Of a DNA stretch of 64,000 bases, positions 16,627 to 24,381 are shown in pieces. The first letter of the stretch is position 1, and each line of letters opens with the position of its first letter. The position numbers and the translations under genes are program-made. Below the pieces are notes generated by a model. The model was not told the origin of the DNA, made no database searches, and saw nothing but the letters and a program-made list of their open reading frames with translations. The DNA is from JBMNOZ01 sp050943335. GTDB lineage: Bacteria; Bacillota; Desulfitobacteriia; Desulfitobacteriales; Syntrophobotulaceae. Location of the stretch: assembly GCA_050943335.1 (NCBI GenBank), contig JBMNOZ010000010.1, forward strand, positions 1 through 64,000, given 5' to 3'.

Positions 16627-17536
16627 ATTTATTAACATCCGGCACTTCCTTGCCATATACCTCCGCGAGATACTCTACAAACACCCTTACGGCCTGCGGC
16701 GGATTCTTTGAGTAGATAATACCGTACGGTATGCCGAAATCCCAGTCCACCGGCAGGATTTTCATCATCGGGTTCATGTGTATCCAGTTTTCCGCGCATA
16801 TCAAAAGGAATTTATCCGTAACCACCTTGTTGAAAGTGCTGGGCTCATAAAAATCGACATCATATATGGTTATATCCGGGTGCTTTTCGAAAAGGTCACG
16901 TATTTCATCCGAATCATAAGCTATTCCCCGTTTAAGCATGATAACCGTTTCGCCGTACAGGTCGTCAACGCAAAGCATATCACGCGCCGCCAGCCTGTGG
17001 TTTCTCGGCGCCGCAATACACGTCGGCACAGTCATCAGCTCAAACGATGTGCAGCCGCTTTTTAAAAAAGGATGATTGGCGGTAACGGTTACAACCACAT
17101 CGAATTTGTCGCCTGTATTTGTCATAATGTCAAGACAGGCTTCGCGATCCAAATTTACCGGAACTATCTGCATATGGATATGGGGATGGAGCTGCGCAAA
17201 GTTTTCCCAAATATCTCCAAGCAGTGCGTTTCCGTTTATAACCGACGTCCCTACCCTGATAACATGCTCATTCTTCTCCTCAAGCTCTCTGGCACGGCGC
17301 AGCGCATCGTTCGTGTATTTTATGATATCCTTTGCTTCGTCATATATGAGTTTTCCGGCTTTTGTCAGGGAAACACTGTTTGCACTGCGTTCAAACAGCC
17401 TGACATCCAGTTCCTGTTCCAGGAGCCCTATCTGTTTTCCAAGCGCGCTTGAAGATATACCCATTTTTTTCGCGGCTTTCATAATGCTGCCGCTGTCCAC
17501 TACCCGTACAAGTGAATCAAGATGCTTGTTGTACAT
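16625..17536 (-). CDS. LysR family regulator, island copy 1
   Basis: A 303-residue transcription factor. Residues 1-60 form the winged HTH (HLDSLVRVVDSGSIMKAAKK, then SSALGKQIGLLEQELDVRLFER), and the rest is a substrate-binding-like effector domain. It is clearly paralogous to the second island regulator (21009-21896): both share SITKAA/SIMKAA, LTKAG, MLKRG.AYDSDEIRDLFE and LPVDWDFGIPYGI. An AACC-TTTT-GGTT element 30 bases upstream of its start also occurs before the second copy. The divergent neighbour is the amidohydrolase at 17964, the most likely target gene. Effector unknown. Confidence 0.88.
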   Translation of the reverse strand: MYNKHLDSLVRVVDSGSIMKAAKKMGISSSALGKQIGLLEQELDVRLFERSANSVSLTKAGKLIYDEAKDIIKYTNDALRRARELEEKNEHVIRVGTSVINGNALLGDIWENFAQLHPHIHMQIVPVNLDREACLDIMTNTGDKFDVVVTVTANHPFLKSGCTSFELMTVPTCIAAPRNHRLAARDMLCVDDLYGETVIMLKRGIAYDSDEIRDLFEKHPDITIYDVDFYEPSTFNKVVTDKFLLICAENWIHMNPMMKILPVDWDFGIPYGIIYSKNPPQAVRVFVEYLAEVYGKEVPDVNK

Positions 17537-17566
17537 GGGCCGCCCCTCTCTTGCAGGCCATACAAT

Positions 17567-17578
17567 AACCTTTTGGTT
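17567..17578. promoter_or_regulatory. candidate LysR operator, copy 1
   Basis: AACC-TTTT-GGTT inverted half-sites, 30 bases upstream of the LysR start. The same AACC-N4-GGTT element recurs at 20966 and 21927. Confidence 0.5.
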
Positions 17579-17869
17579 GTAATAGCTGCCACTTATTTGA
17601 TGATTATTTCAACGGCTTTATGTAGTAAAATATAACTGTATTTAGCCATAATATACGGAAATGCTTTGCTGCGGAGTGCATATATTATTAAATCTACTAC
17701 AGAATCCCGATAATATCAAGTGCAATTATCATAATTTTGCCGAAATATACAAATGGTATACTTTTTATATGTATATGGCTGAAAACTGTCGCAACAGCGA
17801 TGGTTGCAGTATAATCCCCCCCCTACTTTTATATAGTGGATTCGGAGCTGCCTCCTTTTTCTGAATCCA

Positions 17870-17911
17870 GTCAACAAATTCCCAGCCTTTTCAGTCTGGG
17901 AATTTGTTGAC
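17870..17911 (+). repeat. perfect 16-bp inverted repeat in the amidohydrolase leader
   Basis: GTCAACAAATTCCCAG and its exact complement, with a ten-base loop, 50 bases before the start codon. There is no T-run, so a simple terminator is unlikely. It may be an operator or an mRNA-stabilising or attenuating hairpin. Confidence 0.6.
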
Positions 17912-17963
17912 GTGATTTGGGCGATGATTGAATATTTAAAATATTAAGAAGGAGCTGACCAAA

Positions 17964-18914
17964 ATGAGCAGACGTATAATTGATTTCCATACACACCTCG
18001 GCGATATTTTCCACGAGAATAAGAACATTGCGTTCAAACGTCCCGGTTTTGTGCCCGACCCGCCCGGTTACAAGGGGTTCGACCCGTTCAATGACCTTGA
18101 AGATTCCGGATACACGCGTCCTCTGGTAGTTCCCGATATTGAGGCGATGAACCAGCTTATAGATGCCGGACAGGTACGTGTATGGAACCGCGCCAATATT
18201 TTCACCACAGGAGAGCTTATGGATAAGGCAGGGATAAGATATGTTGTGTCGCTGCCAATCCTGCCGAATACGAGCTTTGAGGAAGCGCTTGCCGCGTCCA
18301 AGCTTGATCCCCGTTTTATTCCGTTCACTTCTCCTGATTTTGGCTTATCCGATGACAAAATGATGGATAAACTGAAAGCGGATATCGAAAAGGGCGCCAG
18401 AGGATTGAAGCTCCATCCCATCATACAGAACCTGCCGATAACCGACAAACGCTGTGCAGGACCGATAGAGCTGTTCGGAAGCCTCGGAAAACCGATAACA
18501 TATCACTGCGGCATAAACGACTATTATAAAGGCGATTCTCCGTGGCTTGGGATGACAAATTCACAGTATGGCAGCCTTGAATATACGGAGGAGCTTTTCT
18601 CAAGATATCCCGACTTCATATGGATACCGGCGCACGGTGGCGGCCTGCGCGGCGGTGAGCTGGAAGTTCTTGCCGAGATAAAGGCGAAAAAGAATCTGAA
18701 GAATGTGTATATAGAATCAAGCTATCGCGGTGCAGCCGGAATGAAGCAGATGCTTGAGCTTTTCGGCGAGGATCGTATAATGTTCGGTACCGACTGGCCG
18801 TTTGACAGCTGCATAAGCAGCATCAAGTGCGGAGAGGAAGCTTTCGGCAATGATCCTGAGCTGGCTGATAAGTTCTTCTATGGCAACGCGGCACGCTTGC
18901 TCGGACTGGAATAA
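17964..18914 (+). CDS. ACMSD-like amidohydrolase (amidohydrolase_2 family), island copy
   Basis: A 316-residue TIM-barrel metallo-hydrolase or decarboxylase. Metal-site motifs are in place: DFHTHLGD (His9, His11), GLKLHP, YHCG (His), PAHGGG (His) and FGTDWPF (Asp). The N-terminal signature DIFHENKN and the segment LPILPNTSFEE are shared with two resident-genome paralogues at 59.4-61.6 kb, so all three form one subfamily. It differs in using HTH instead of HAH and by insertions at residues 26-45. Relatives include decarboxylases of aromatic or semialdehyde acids, but the substrate is unknown. Followed by a strong terminator, so it is monocistronic. Confidence 0.85.
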   Translation: MSRRIIDFHTHLGDIFHENKNIAFKRPGFVPDPPGYKGFDPFNDLEDSGYTRPLVVPDIEAMNQLIDAGQVRVWNRANIFTTGELMDKAGIRYVVSLPILPNTSFEEALAASKLDPRFIPFTSPDFGLSDDKMMDKLKADIEKGARGLKLHPIIQNLPITDKRCAGPIELFGSLGKPITYHCGINDYYKGDSPWLGMTNSQYGSLEYTEELFSRYPDFIWIPAHGGGLRGGELEVLAEIKAKKNLKNVYIESSYRGAAGMKQMLELFGEDRIMFGTDWPFDSCISSIKCGEEAFGNDPELADKFFYGNAARLLGLE

Positions 18915-18922
18915 AACATCTG

Positions 18923-18960
18923 AAAATCGCTGCCCCCAATATAAGGAGCAGCGATTTTTT
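18923..18960. terminator. bidirectional terminator
   Basis: AAAATCGCTGC/GCAGCGATTTTTT stem between the convergent amidohydrolase and membrane hydrolase genes, with T-runs on both strands. Confidence 0.85.
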
Positions 18961-18961
18961 C

Positions 18962-20806
18962 TTAGAAAGATACAGGGGTGTATCCGATTGTGAAAAGTGT
19001 CAGCGTAAGCGTTCCCAGGAACGTCCCTGTCCAGATATTTCCTGTCTTTCTGTACAGGTAGGAGCTGCATCCGATACCCATGGCAATAAGCACAGGCATC
19101 GGTTGAGTAGCGCATATAGTCAGCATTCCATACCACTCCAGCGGGAACAGCGGGTCGCCTGCGCTGCGAAGCAGACAGACGCCATAGAATGACGCCATTA
19201 TCAGAGCGACGGGCAAAGCGCTGAGAATTATGTTATATGCAACGTCGCGTATGGTATCAGCCGTCTCATTTCCGGTATCCTTAAATCTTCTGGATGTGGC
19301 AGTACCGGCAATGTTTGTTATAAGTACCGAGAAGCCGAGCGGAATGAGATATGGGATCGCGATTATAAAGCGTTCGGGAGTAAGCCTGACAAAGGATGCC
19401 CACGGAGTGGCAACATAGCCGAGCCCGGTTATTTTTGTAACAGCATCGAGCCACACAAACGCCATAATCGTTGTGATCGCAGCTATAAGGAAGCCTGTAC
19501 CGATACGCTTCCAGTTAAGGAACTTTGCTTCTTCCGCCGTACCCACGCCGTAATCTGCCGGAGTAAGCGCGCGAGCCTTTTTAAGGAGCCGTGTTTTTAC
19601 GATAAACACTATTAGGGCGAATATTCCGCATACCATGAGCCAGAATACGATGCCGTTTACAAAGGTTGCCGGGAATACCGACTTGACCAGCTTACTGAAC
19701 GTGCCATTAAGCCATTCGGTGAACAGGAAGAACAGTATGAACGGAGGTATAAAGTCCATAAGGAACTGGCCAGCCCGTTTTCCCGCTGGCATTCCAACTG
19801 CCGCGGGGAGCTTTGTATGTATTTTATCATAAAACAGCGGGCAGAGCGTGAGCAGATATGCAAACTGTCCTATCGCGAGGATGAAGAATATGACGACGAT
19901 AAAATAGATAATATTTATAGCATTATATTTAAGGTCGTCATTTGCAAGCTCAGTTCCTGTCGGCACGGCCTGCTGTACGAATGAATGTATCGCCTCATGA
20001 GCGGTTTTGCTCGTATAGGCGTTTTCGTGGGTGGAGTGTACGCGGTATGCGCCGAATGCGGTGCCGTCCTCAAAGCTTCCCACTATACCATCAAATTCAA
20101 AATCCGAATCTCCCGTATAATTGCGTACTCTGTTGACGGCCCATTCGTCCGTCGGCAGATCGGAATTCTTGAACACCTCGGAAAGCCAGTCAGAATCTGC
20201 GTTGAGATACAGCACAGGAACTCCTGTCGGATATTCCGGCAGACACTCTATGCTGGTGTTGCCAACTGCCAGGACCACGCAGGACACCTTATCAGCATAA
20301 CCGGCTTTTAAAGCTTCGCCTGCCTTGGATGCGCCGGCGGACAATCCGGATAATACAATGCGTCCGTCGCACCAGTTCTGAGCATGAGCATAGTCTATCA
20401 GTGTGCAGAAAAAGCTTGGATCATACATTCCTGATGGGAGGCCTGAGGGGTTCATGCTGCTTTCACCGCAGTTTATATCGTCAATAAGTATTGATACAAA
20501 TCCGCGTCGTGCATATTCTATTCCATACGGGAATTCCTGATATCCCTGACTTCCGGCACCGTGATTGAAGATAGCTACCGGATACTTGTTTTCGCTGCTT
20601 AAATCATCCGGAGCTATTACAATAGTCGAAATAGTTTCACCATGTGCGCCGAGCATGGATGTTCTGTAAAATTTAAGCTTACCGCCGTCAGATACAACAG
20701 CCCATGCGATGATGGTAAAGACTACTAGAAGTGCCATGATGATCAGAAACGCCCGCAAAGCAGTGCTGAACTTTTTTTCACGTGTACTGTTTAGAGTTTT
20801 TTCCAT
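18962..20806 (-). CDS. membrane-anchored alpha/beta hydrolase with C-terminal multi-TM domain
   Basis: A 614-residue protein. An N-terminal anchor (about 17-38) leads into an extracytoplasmic dienelactone-hydrolase-like domain (about 45-285) with an NHGAG oxyanion loop and the nucleophile motif GLSAG (Ser156). From about residue 296 to the end are seven or eight hydrophobic helices, the last resembling the end of CPBP-type membrane proteins. Coupling a surface hydrolase to a transporter- or protease-like membrane domain is unusual; no function can be named. The leader carries a duplicated ribosome-site segment. It is divergent from LysR copy 2 and probably controlled by it. Confidence 0.75.
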   Translation of the reverse strand: MEKTLNSTREKKFSTALRAFLIIMALLVVFTIIAWAVVSDGGKLKFYRTSMLGAHGETISTIVIAPDDLSSENKYPVAIFNHGAGSQGYQEFPYGIEYARRGFVSILIDDINCGESSMNPSGLPSGMYDPSFFCTLIDYAHAQNWCDGRIVLSGLSAGASKAGEALKAGYADKVSCVVLAVGNTSIECLPEYPTGVPVLYLNADSDWLSEVFKNSDLPTDEWAVNRVRNYTGDSDFEFDGIVGSFEDGTAFGAYRVHSTHENAYTSKTAHEAIHSFVQQAVPTGTELANDDLKYNAINIIYFIVVIFFILAIGQFAYLLTLCPLFYDKIHTKLPAAVGMPAGKRAGQFLMDFIPPFILFFLFTEWLNGTFSKLVKSVFPATFVNGIVFWLMVCGIFALIVFIVKTRLLKKARALTPADYGVGTAEEAKFLNWKRIGTGFLIAAITTIMAFVWLDAVTKITGLGYVATPWASFVRLTPERFIIAIPYLIPLGFSVLITNIAGTATSRRFKDTGNETADTIRDVAYNIILSALPVALIMASFYGVCLLRSAGDPLFPLEWYGMLTICATQPMPVLIAMGIGCSSYLYRKTGNIWTGTFLGTLTLTLFTIGYTPVSF

Positions 20807-20810
20807 CTTT

Positions 20811-20850
20811 TTTCTCCTTTCTGAATTAAGTTTCTCCTTTCTGAATTAAG
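20811..20850 (-). repeat. tandem 20-bp duplication of the ribosome-site region
   Basis: Two exact head-to-tail copies of TTTCTCCTTTCTGAATTAAG (plus strand). On the mRNA each contains AGAAAGGAGAAA, so the membrane-hydrolase leader has two identical Shine-Dalgarno sequences, only the nearer one properly spaced. A likely slippage-type expansion. Confidence 0.9.
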
Positions 20851-20965
20851 GAGCAGAATACGTATTCAGATCAATCGTGCATCTTCGTCAAGCTGCACTA
20901 TCCTTTGATATAATTCTACATGAAAAATAATTGCAAGAAAATGCTAAAAATGTTATCATTATATG

Positions 20966-20977
20966 AACCAAAAGGTT
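20966..20977. promoter_or_regulatory. candidate LysR operator, copy 2
   Basis: AACC-AAAA-GGTT, the reverse complement of the element at 17567, 31 bases before the second LysR start and between the divergent genes. Confidence 0.5.
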
Positions 20978-21008
20978 TTATTATCTATTATTCTGCGGAG
21001 GTGTCATC

Positions 21009-21896
21009 TTGCACAACAGGCATCTGGATGCATTTATAACAATCGCAGACGTCGGAAGTATAACGAAGGCGGCACAGAAAATGTATGTATCCAATACGGC
21101 GCTTAATAAACAGATACAGCTGCTCGAACAGCATATTGGCGTAAAGCTGTTTGAACGCAGCGTAAAGGGTGTTGTGCTGACAAAAGCTGGACGCTTTGTT
21201 TACGAGGGCGCTAAAGATATAGTGAGCCGTTCCGATTATATATGTAAAAAAGCCCGGGAGATAGCTTCAGACAATGAATATATAATCAAACTCGGCACGT
21301 CTTTAATAAACAACGCCAGCATATTGTTCGATTACAACAACGAATTTACAAAGTTACATCCCAATATAAATATTATCATAATCCCTGATCTGGACGGTAA
21401 AGGCGAATACCAGTCACTTTTGAAGCATCTGGGACGTGATATAGATATCCTGCTGCGTCCGACCGCACTGCCTCAGGGGGAAAGATTCCGCAAGCTTACT
21501 CTGATGAAACTCCAGACGGAGATTATATTGTCCCGTAAGCATCGTCTTTCATCAAAAAAGCTACTCTCTATTGAAGATATGTATGGAGAAAATATTATCA
21601 TGCTGAAGAGGGGTGTTGCGTACGATTCTGATGAGATTCGCGATCTGTTTGAAACAAAGCATCCACAGATAAATATTATAGATGTTGACAGATATACACA
21701 GGACAGCTTTGATAAATTGATGACAGATCATTATCTTCTGATAGGGTCGTCACGATGGTTAGATATGCACCCCATGCTCACTGCTTTACCTGTAGATTGG
21801 GATTTTGGCATCCCTTATGGTATAGTTTTCGCAGAAGAGCCATCATATGCGGTGACGCTGTACGTTAATTATTTAAAAGAGAGATTGTGCTCATAA
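21009..21896 (+). CDS. LysR family regulator, island copy 2
   Basis: A 295-residue LysR-type activator with TTG start and a strong GCGGAGGTG ribosome site. HTH at residues 1-60 (HLDAFITIADVGSITKAAQK), followed by the effector domain. Paralogous to copy 1 across the whole length, with identical stretches such as AYDSDEIRDLFE. It faces away from the membrane hydrolase, the classic LysR-target arrangement. The pair of regulators with a shared operator-like element suggests one duplicated regulon inside the island. Confidence 0.88.
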   Translation: MHNRHLDAFITIADVGSITKAAQKMYVSNTALNKQIQLLEQHIGVKLFERSVKGVVLTKAGRFVYEGAKDIVSRSDYICKKAREIASDNEYIIKLGTSLINNASILFDYNNEFTKLHPNINIIIIPDLDGKGEYQSLLKHLGRDIDILLRPTALPQGERFRKLTLMKLQTEIILSRKHRLSSKKLLSIEDMYGENIIMLKRGVAYDSDEIRDLFETKHPQINIIDVDRYTQDSFDKLMTDHYLLIGSSRWLDMHPMLTALPVDWDFGIPYGIVFAEEPSYAVTLYVNYLKERLCS

Positions 21897-22053
21897 TAAA
21901 GTCTTGTCACGCTTGCCAAATGCTGCAACCTTTTGGTTGGAGCAGCTTAAACATATTTCTTATTCCTTTTTAACGTGTTTTACTGTAAAATAAAAGGCAG
22001 CTAAGCACTTCTATCTCTCAACTGCCTGTTTTTTGAAAAGTGAAAACAGGTAT

Positions 22054-22089
22054 GCCGTTTACGGATACTGAGCAGTATCCGTAAACGGC
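22054..22089. repeat. perfect 15-bp inverted repeat
   Basis: GCCGTTTACGGATAC with its exact complement, six-base loop, no T-run. Could be a recombination or protein-binding site near the island end. Confidence 0.75.
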
Positions 22090-22157
22090 TCGGACATTTA
22101 TGACGCTGCTGCCTCTTTCTTTTGCAACATTCAGAAAGGTATACGCTGGAAAGAATC

Positions 22158-22198
22158 ACACCTCCCACAGCTGCAAAGCTGTGGGAGGTGTTTTGTTT
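22158..22198 (+). terminator. strong rho-independent terminator
   Basis: Perfect 15-bp stem ACACCTCCCACAGCT with loop GCAA, followed by TTTTGTTT. It insulates the island from guaA. Confidence 0.85.
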
Positions 22199-22333
22199 AT
22201 CATAGTTGATCACCGGTACTGACATCCGATCAGTACGGGCTTAAATGTTAATATGGGATTTTTGTGAGGTGATTAAAATTATTCTTTACTCACAAGCCAC
22301 TCGCAACGCAGAATAATCACATTGGAGGGCATT

Positions 22334-22352
22334 CTTATCAAAACCTTATCAG
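22334..22352. repeat. 19-bp direct repeat, right copy
   Basis: Identical to 14659-14677, same orientation, 59 bases from the guaA stop. Confidence 0.7.
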
Positions 22353-22410
22353 AGAGAGTGGGCGAAGTCCGAAAAGCCTTGTAAACACTGGTTTTTTCGG
22401 CTTTTTCAAA

Positions 22411-22422
22411 TTATTCCCACTC
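22411..22422. repeat. guaA 3'-end att-like sequence
   Basis: The last four codons of guaA (Glu-Trp-Glu-stop). A near-identical copy lies at 14546-14557. This short stretch is the usual core of integration sites at guaA. Confidence 0.6.
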
Positions 22423-23661
22423 TATGGTAGCTGGGGGTTTGGCGGTAATGTCATAGACTACCCGATTAATGCCGGGTATTTCAGCAGTGATACGCCTGGA
22501 GATCTTATCTAACAATTCGTAAGGCAGTTTGGCCCATTCGGCAGTCATGGCATCCTCACTAGCTACCGCCCTTAAAACAATCGGGTAGCCGTAAGTTCTA
22601 CTTTCTCCCGTAACTCCTACACTGCGTATTGTAGGAAGGACTGCAAAGTACTGCCAAATTTCTCGACTCAAACCGGCCTTTTTTATCTCTTCCCGGACAA
22701 TAGCATCCGCTCTGCGTAATAAATCCAATTTTTCTGAAGTAACCTCTCCAATAATTCGAATCGCTAATCCCGGCCCGGGGAAAGGCTGTCTAAAAACAAT
22801 CTCCTCGGGGAGTCCTAAGGCCAGACCCACTTCCCTGACCTCGTCTTTAAATAGCATTCGTAAGGGTTCAATAAGCTCAAATTCCATATCCTCTGGCAAA
22901 CCGCCTACATTGTGGTGGGTTTTTATTGTCTGGTTGGTATCAGTTCCGCTTTCATAAATGTCGGGATAAAGGGTACCCTGGACTAAAAAATCTATTTTCC
23001 CTAATTTGCGGGCCTCCTCTTCAAAGAGGCGGATAAACTCATTACCGATAAGAACTCTTTTTTTCTCCGGTTCGGATATCCCTTTAAGCCTGGCTAAAAA
23101 ACGTTCTCCAGCCTGGACAAATTTAAAATTTAAATGGAATTGTTCAGTAAAGGTCTTATTAACCGCTTCAGACTCCCCTTGACGCATAAAACCGTGATCC
23201 ACATAAATACAGGTTAGCTGATCCCCTATCGCTTTATGAACTAAAACCGCTGCTACGGCAGAGTCCACCCCGCCGCTCAAGGCGCACAATACTTTCTTAG
23301 TCCCCACTCGGGCTCTAATCTCCTCTATTTGCTTTTCGATAAAAGATTCTACATTCCAAGATCCACGGCAGCCACAAGTTTCAAAGAGAAATTTTTCTAA
23401 AGTGGCCTGTTCTTCCGGGGAGAGCTTGGCCCGGGGCTGAAAATCATCTAGAATAGGAATACCCAGATTATAAATTTTTTTATCAATTTCTGCCGGGTTG
23501 CCGGAGAGAATAATCCCTTGGGGATTCATGGCTTTGACGTTCTCCAACGGTGTTTGGCAAGAAATTATTTCGGAATAAACTTTTGCTTCTCTTATCCGTC
23601 GGGCAATGAGTTGACTGAATTGTCCTCCAAAATCAAGAACTAATATTAATTCCCGTTCCAT
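22411..23661 (-). CDS. guaA: GMP synthase with largely deleted glutaminase domain
   Basis: GMP synthase converts XMP, ATP and an ammonia source to GMP. The synthetase half is complete: PP-loop LSGGVDSAVAAVL (from residue 128), HHNVGG, and the C-terminal dimerisation domain ending PATIEWE. The N-terminal class I glutaminase is not: LVLDFGGQFSQLIARRIREA is followed by ILSG at 51-54, then NPAEIDKKIYNLGIPIL, which jumps at residue 71/72 straight to the linker. The GICYG nucleophile, the central sheet and the His-Glu pair are absent; total 416 residues versus about 510. The frame stays open. It should work only with free ammonia, or with a separate glutaminase. Start chosen at the ATG with GGAAGG. 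Downstream of hpt. Confidence 0.9.
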   Translation of the reverse strand: MERELILVLDFGGQFSQLIARRIREAKVYSEIISCQTPLENVKAMNPQGIILSGNPAEIDKKIYNLGIPILDDFQPRAKLSPEEQATLEKFLFETCGCRGSWNVESFIEKQIEEIRARVGTKKVLCALSGGVDSAVAAVLVHKAIGDQLTCIYVDHGFMRQGESEAVNKTFTEQFHLNFKFVQAGERFLARLKGISEPEKKRVLIGNEFIRLFEEEARKLGKIDFLVQGTLYPDIYESGTDTNQTIKTHHNVGGLPEDMEFELIEPLRMLFKDEVREVGLALGLPEEIVFRQPFPGPGLAIRIIGEVTSEKLDLLRRADAIVREEIKKAGLSREIWQYFAVLPTIRSVGVTGESRTYGYPIVLRAVASEDAMTAEWAKLPYELLDKISRRITAEIPGINRVVYDITAKPPATIEWE

Positions 23662-23714
23662 CTTCGTCATCCTTCCCATAATAATACTCTTTGCTTGTCC
23701 GGATCCAGCTTATT

Positions 23715-24260
23715 CTAAGAATTGTTTTCATAAGCCTCCCGCTTTAAAACCCCGATATAGGGAAGATTCCTATAAAGTTCATTATAATCAAGCCCATATC
23801 CTACTACAAACTCATTGGGAATCTCAAAGCCTATATAATCAGGGGATAAATCTACTTTTCTTCTCTCTGGCTTGTCCAAAAGGGTGACAATTTTTAGACT
23901 AAGGGGTTGCCTGCGAGCCAGATTTTCTTTTAAGTATTTTAGCGTAAACCCACTATCGATTATATCTTCAACAACAAGGACGTGCAGACCTCCAATACTG
24001 GCATCTAAATCTTTTAGGATCCGAACTTCCCCCGAAGACTTTGTCGTTGAACCGTAACTGGAAACAGCCATAAAATCATATCGTAAAGGAAGCTTTATCT
24101 CCCGAATAAGATCAGCTAAAAAAAGAGCCGCTCCTTTTAAAATTCCAATCACGAAAAGATCTTGACCTTTGTAATCCTCGGTGATCCGTGCCCCAAGTTC
24201 GGCTACTTTTTTTTGGAGTCGTTCCTCGCTGATCAATACTTGAGCTATCATTTTTTCCAC
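23715..24260 (-). CDS. hpt: hypoxanthine phosphoribosyltransferase
   Basis: Purine salvage: hypoxanthine or guanine plus PRPP to IMP or GMP. The 181 residues carry the PRPP-binding motif VLVVEDIIDSGFTL and the early LKGAALFLADLIREI; the YNELYRNLPYIGVLK tail is typical. GTG start with GGGGAGT upstream. It precedes guaA by about 50 bases, making a two-gene GMP supply operon. With guaA impaired for glutamine use, salvage through this enzyme may matter more. Confidence 0.93.
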   Translation of the reverse strand: MEKMIAQVLISEERLQKKVAELGARITEDYKGQDLFVIGILKGAALFLADLIREIKLPLRYDFMAVSSYGSTTKSSGEVRILKDLDASIGGLHVLVVEDIIDSGFTLKYLKENLARRQPLSLKIVTLLDKPERRKVDLSPDYIGFEIPNEFVVGYGLDYNELYRNLPYIGVLKREAYENNS

Positions 24261-24343
24261 GGTTTACACTCCCCGAGTTTAAAATTTTACACTGAATTAT
24301 ACCATAAACCCGGGAAGTTGGGAATTTTTCTATATAAATTAAA

Positions 24344-24364
24344 GGAAGGCCTTAACGGCCCTCC
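24344..24364 (-). terminator. terminator of the exported-protein gene
   Basis: GGAGGGCC/GGCCTTCC stem with loop GTTAA on the minus strand, followed by TTTAATTT, just after the stop at 24382. Confidence 0.75.
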
Positions 24365-24381
24365 CTTACGGATTTTTTAGT

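Larger units (their letters stand above)
17537..17963. other. divergent control region, LysR copy 1 / amidohydrolase
   Basis: 427 bases without a gene. It holds the AACC-TTTT-GGTT element, AT-rich promoter-like sequence around 17740-17780 (TATACTTTTTATAT), a TGGATTC/GAATCCA hairpin at 17837-17869, and a perfect 16-bp inverted repeat at 17870-17911. A GGAGCTGACC ribosome site precedes the amidohydrolase. Confidence 0.6.
21897..22333. other. non-coding right border of the island
   Basis: Over 430 bases rich in hairpins but without a gene: a GCTGCAACC-type stem containing a third AACC-TTTT-GGTT element (21922-21946), an AGGCAG/CTGCCT stem followed by T-run (21992-22034), a perfect 15-bp inverted repeat (22054-22089), a strong terminator (22158-22198) and a GTACTGA/TCAGTAC stem near 22215-22236. 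Confidence 0.6.
14546..22422. mobile_element. probable genomic island at the 3' end of guaA
   Basis: The segment between sufC and guaA is bounded on the right by the last twelve bases of guaA and on the left by a near-identical twelve bases in the same orientation. The 3' end of guaA is a well-known integration site for ICEs and genomic islands in Firmicutes. The genes inside (esterase, two LysR regulators, amidohydrolase, membrane hydrolase) use GC-richer, ATA/GGC/GTA-rich codons unlike the flanking AT-rich genes. No integrase, recombinase or transposase is present, so it is either a decayed element or a passively mobilised one. Confidence 0.65.
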
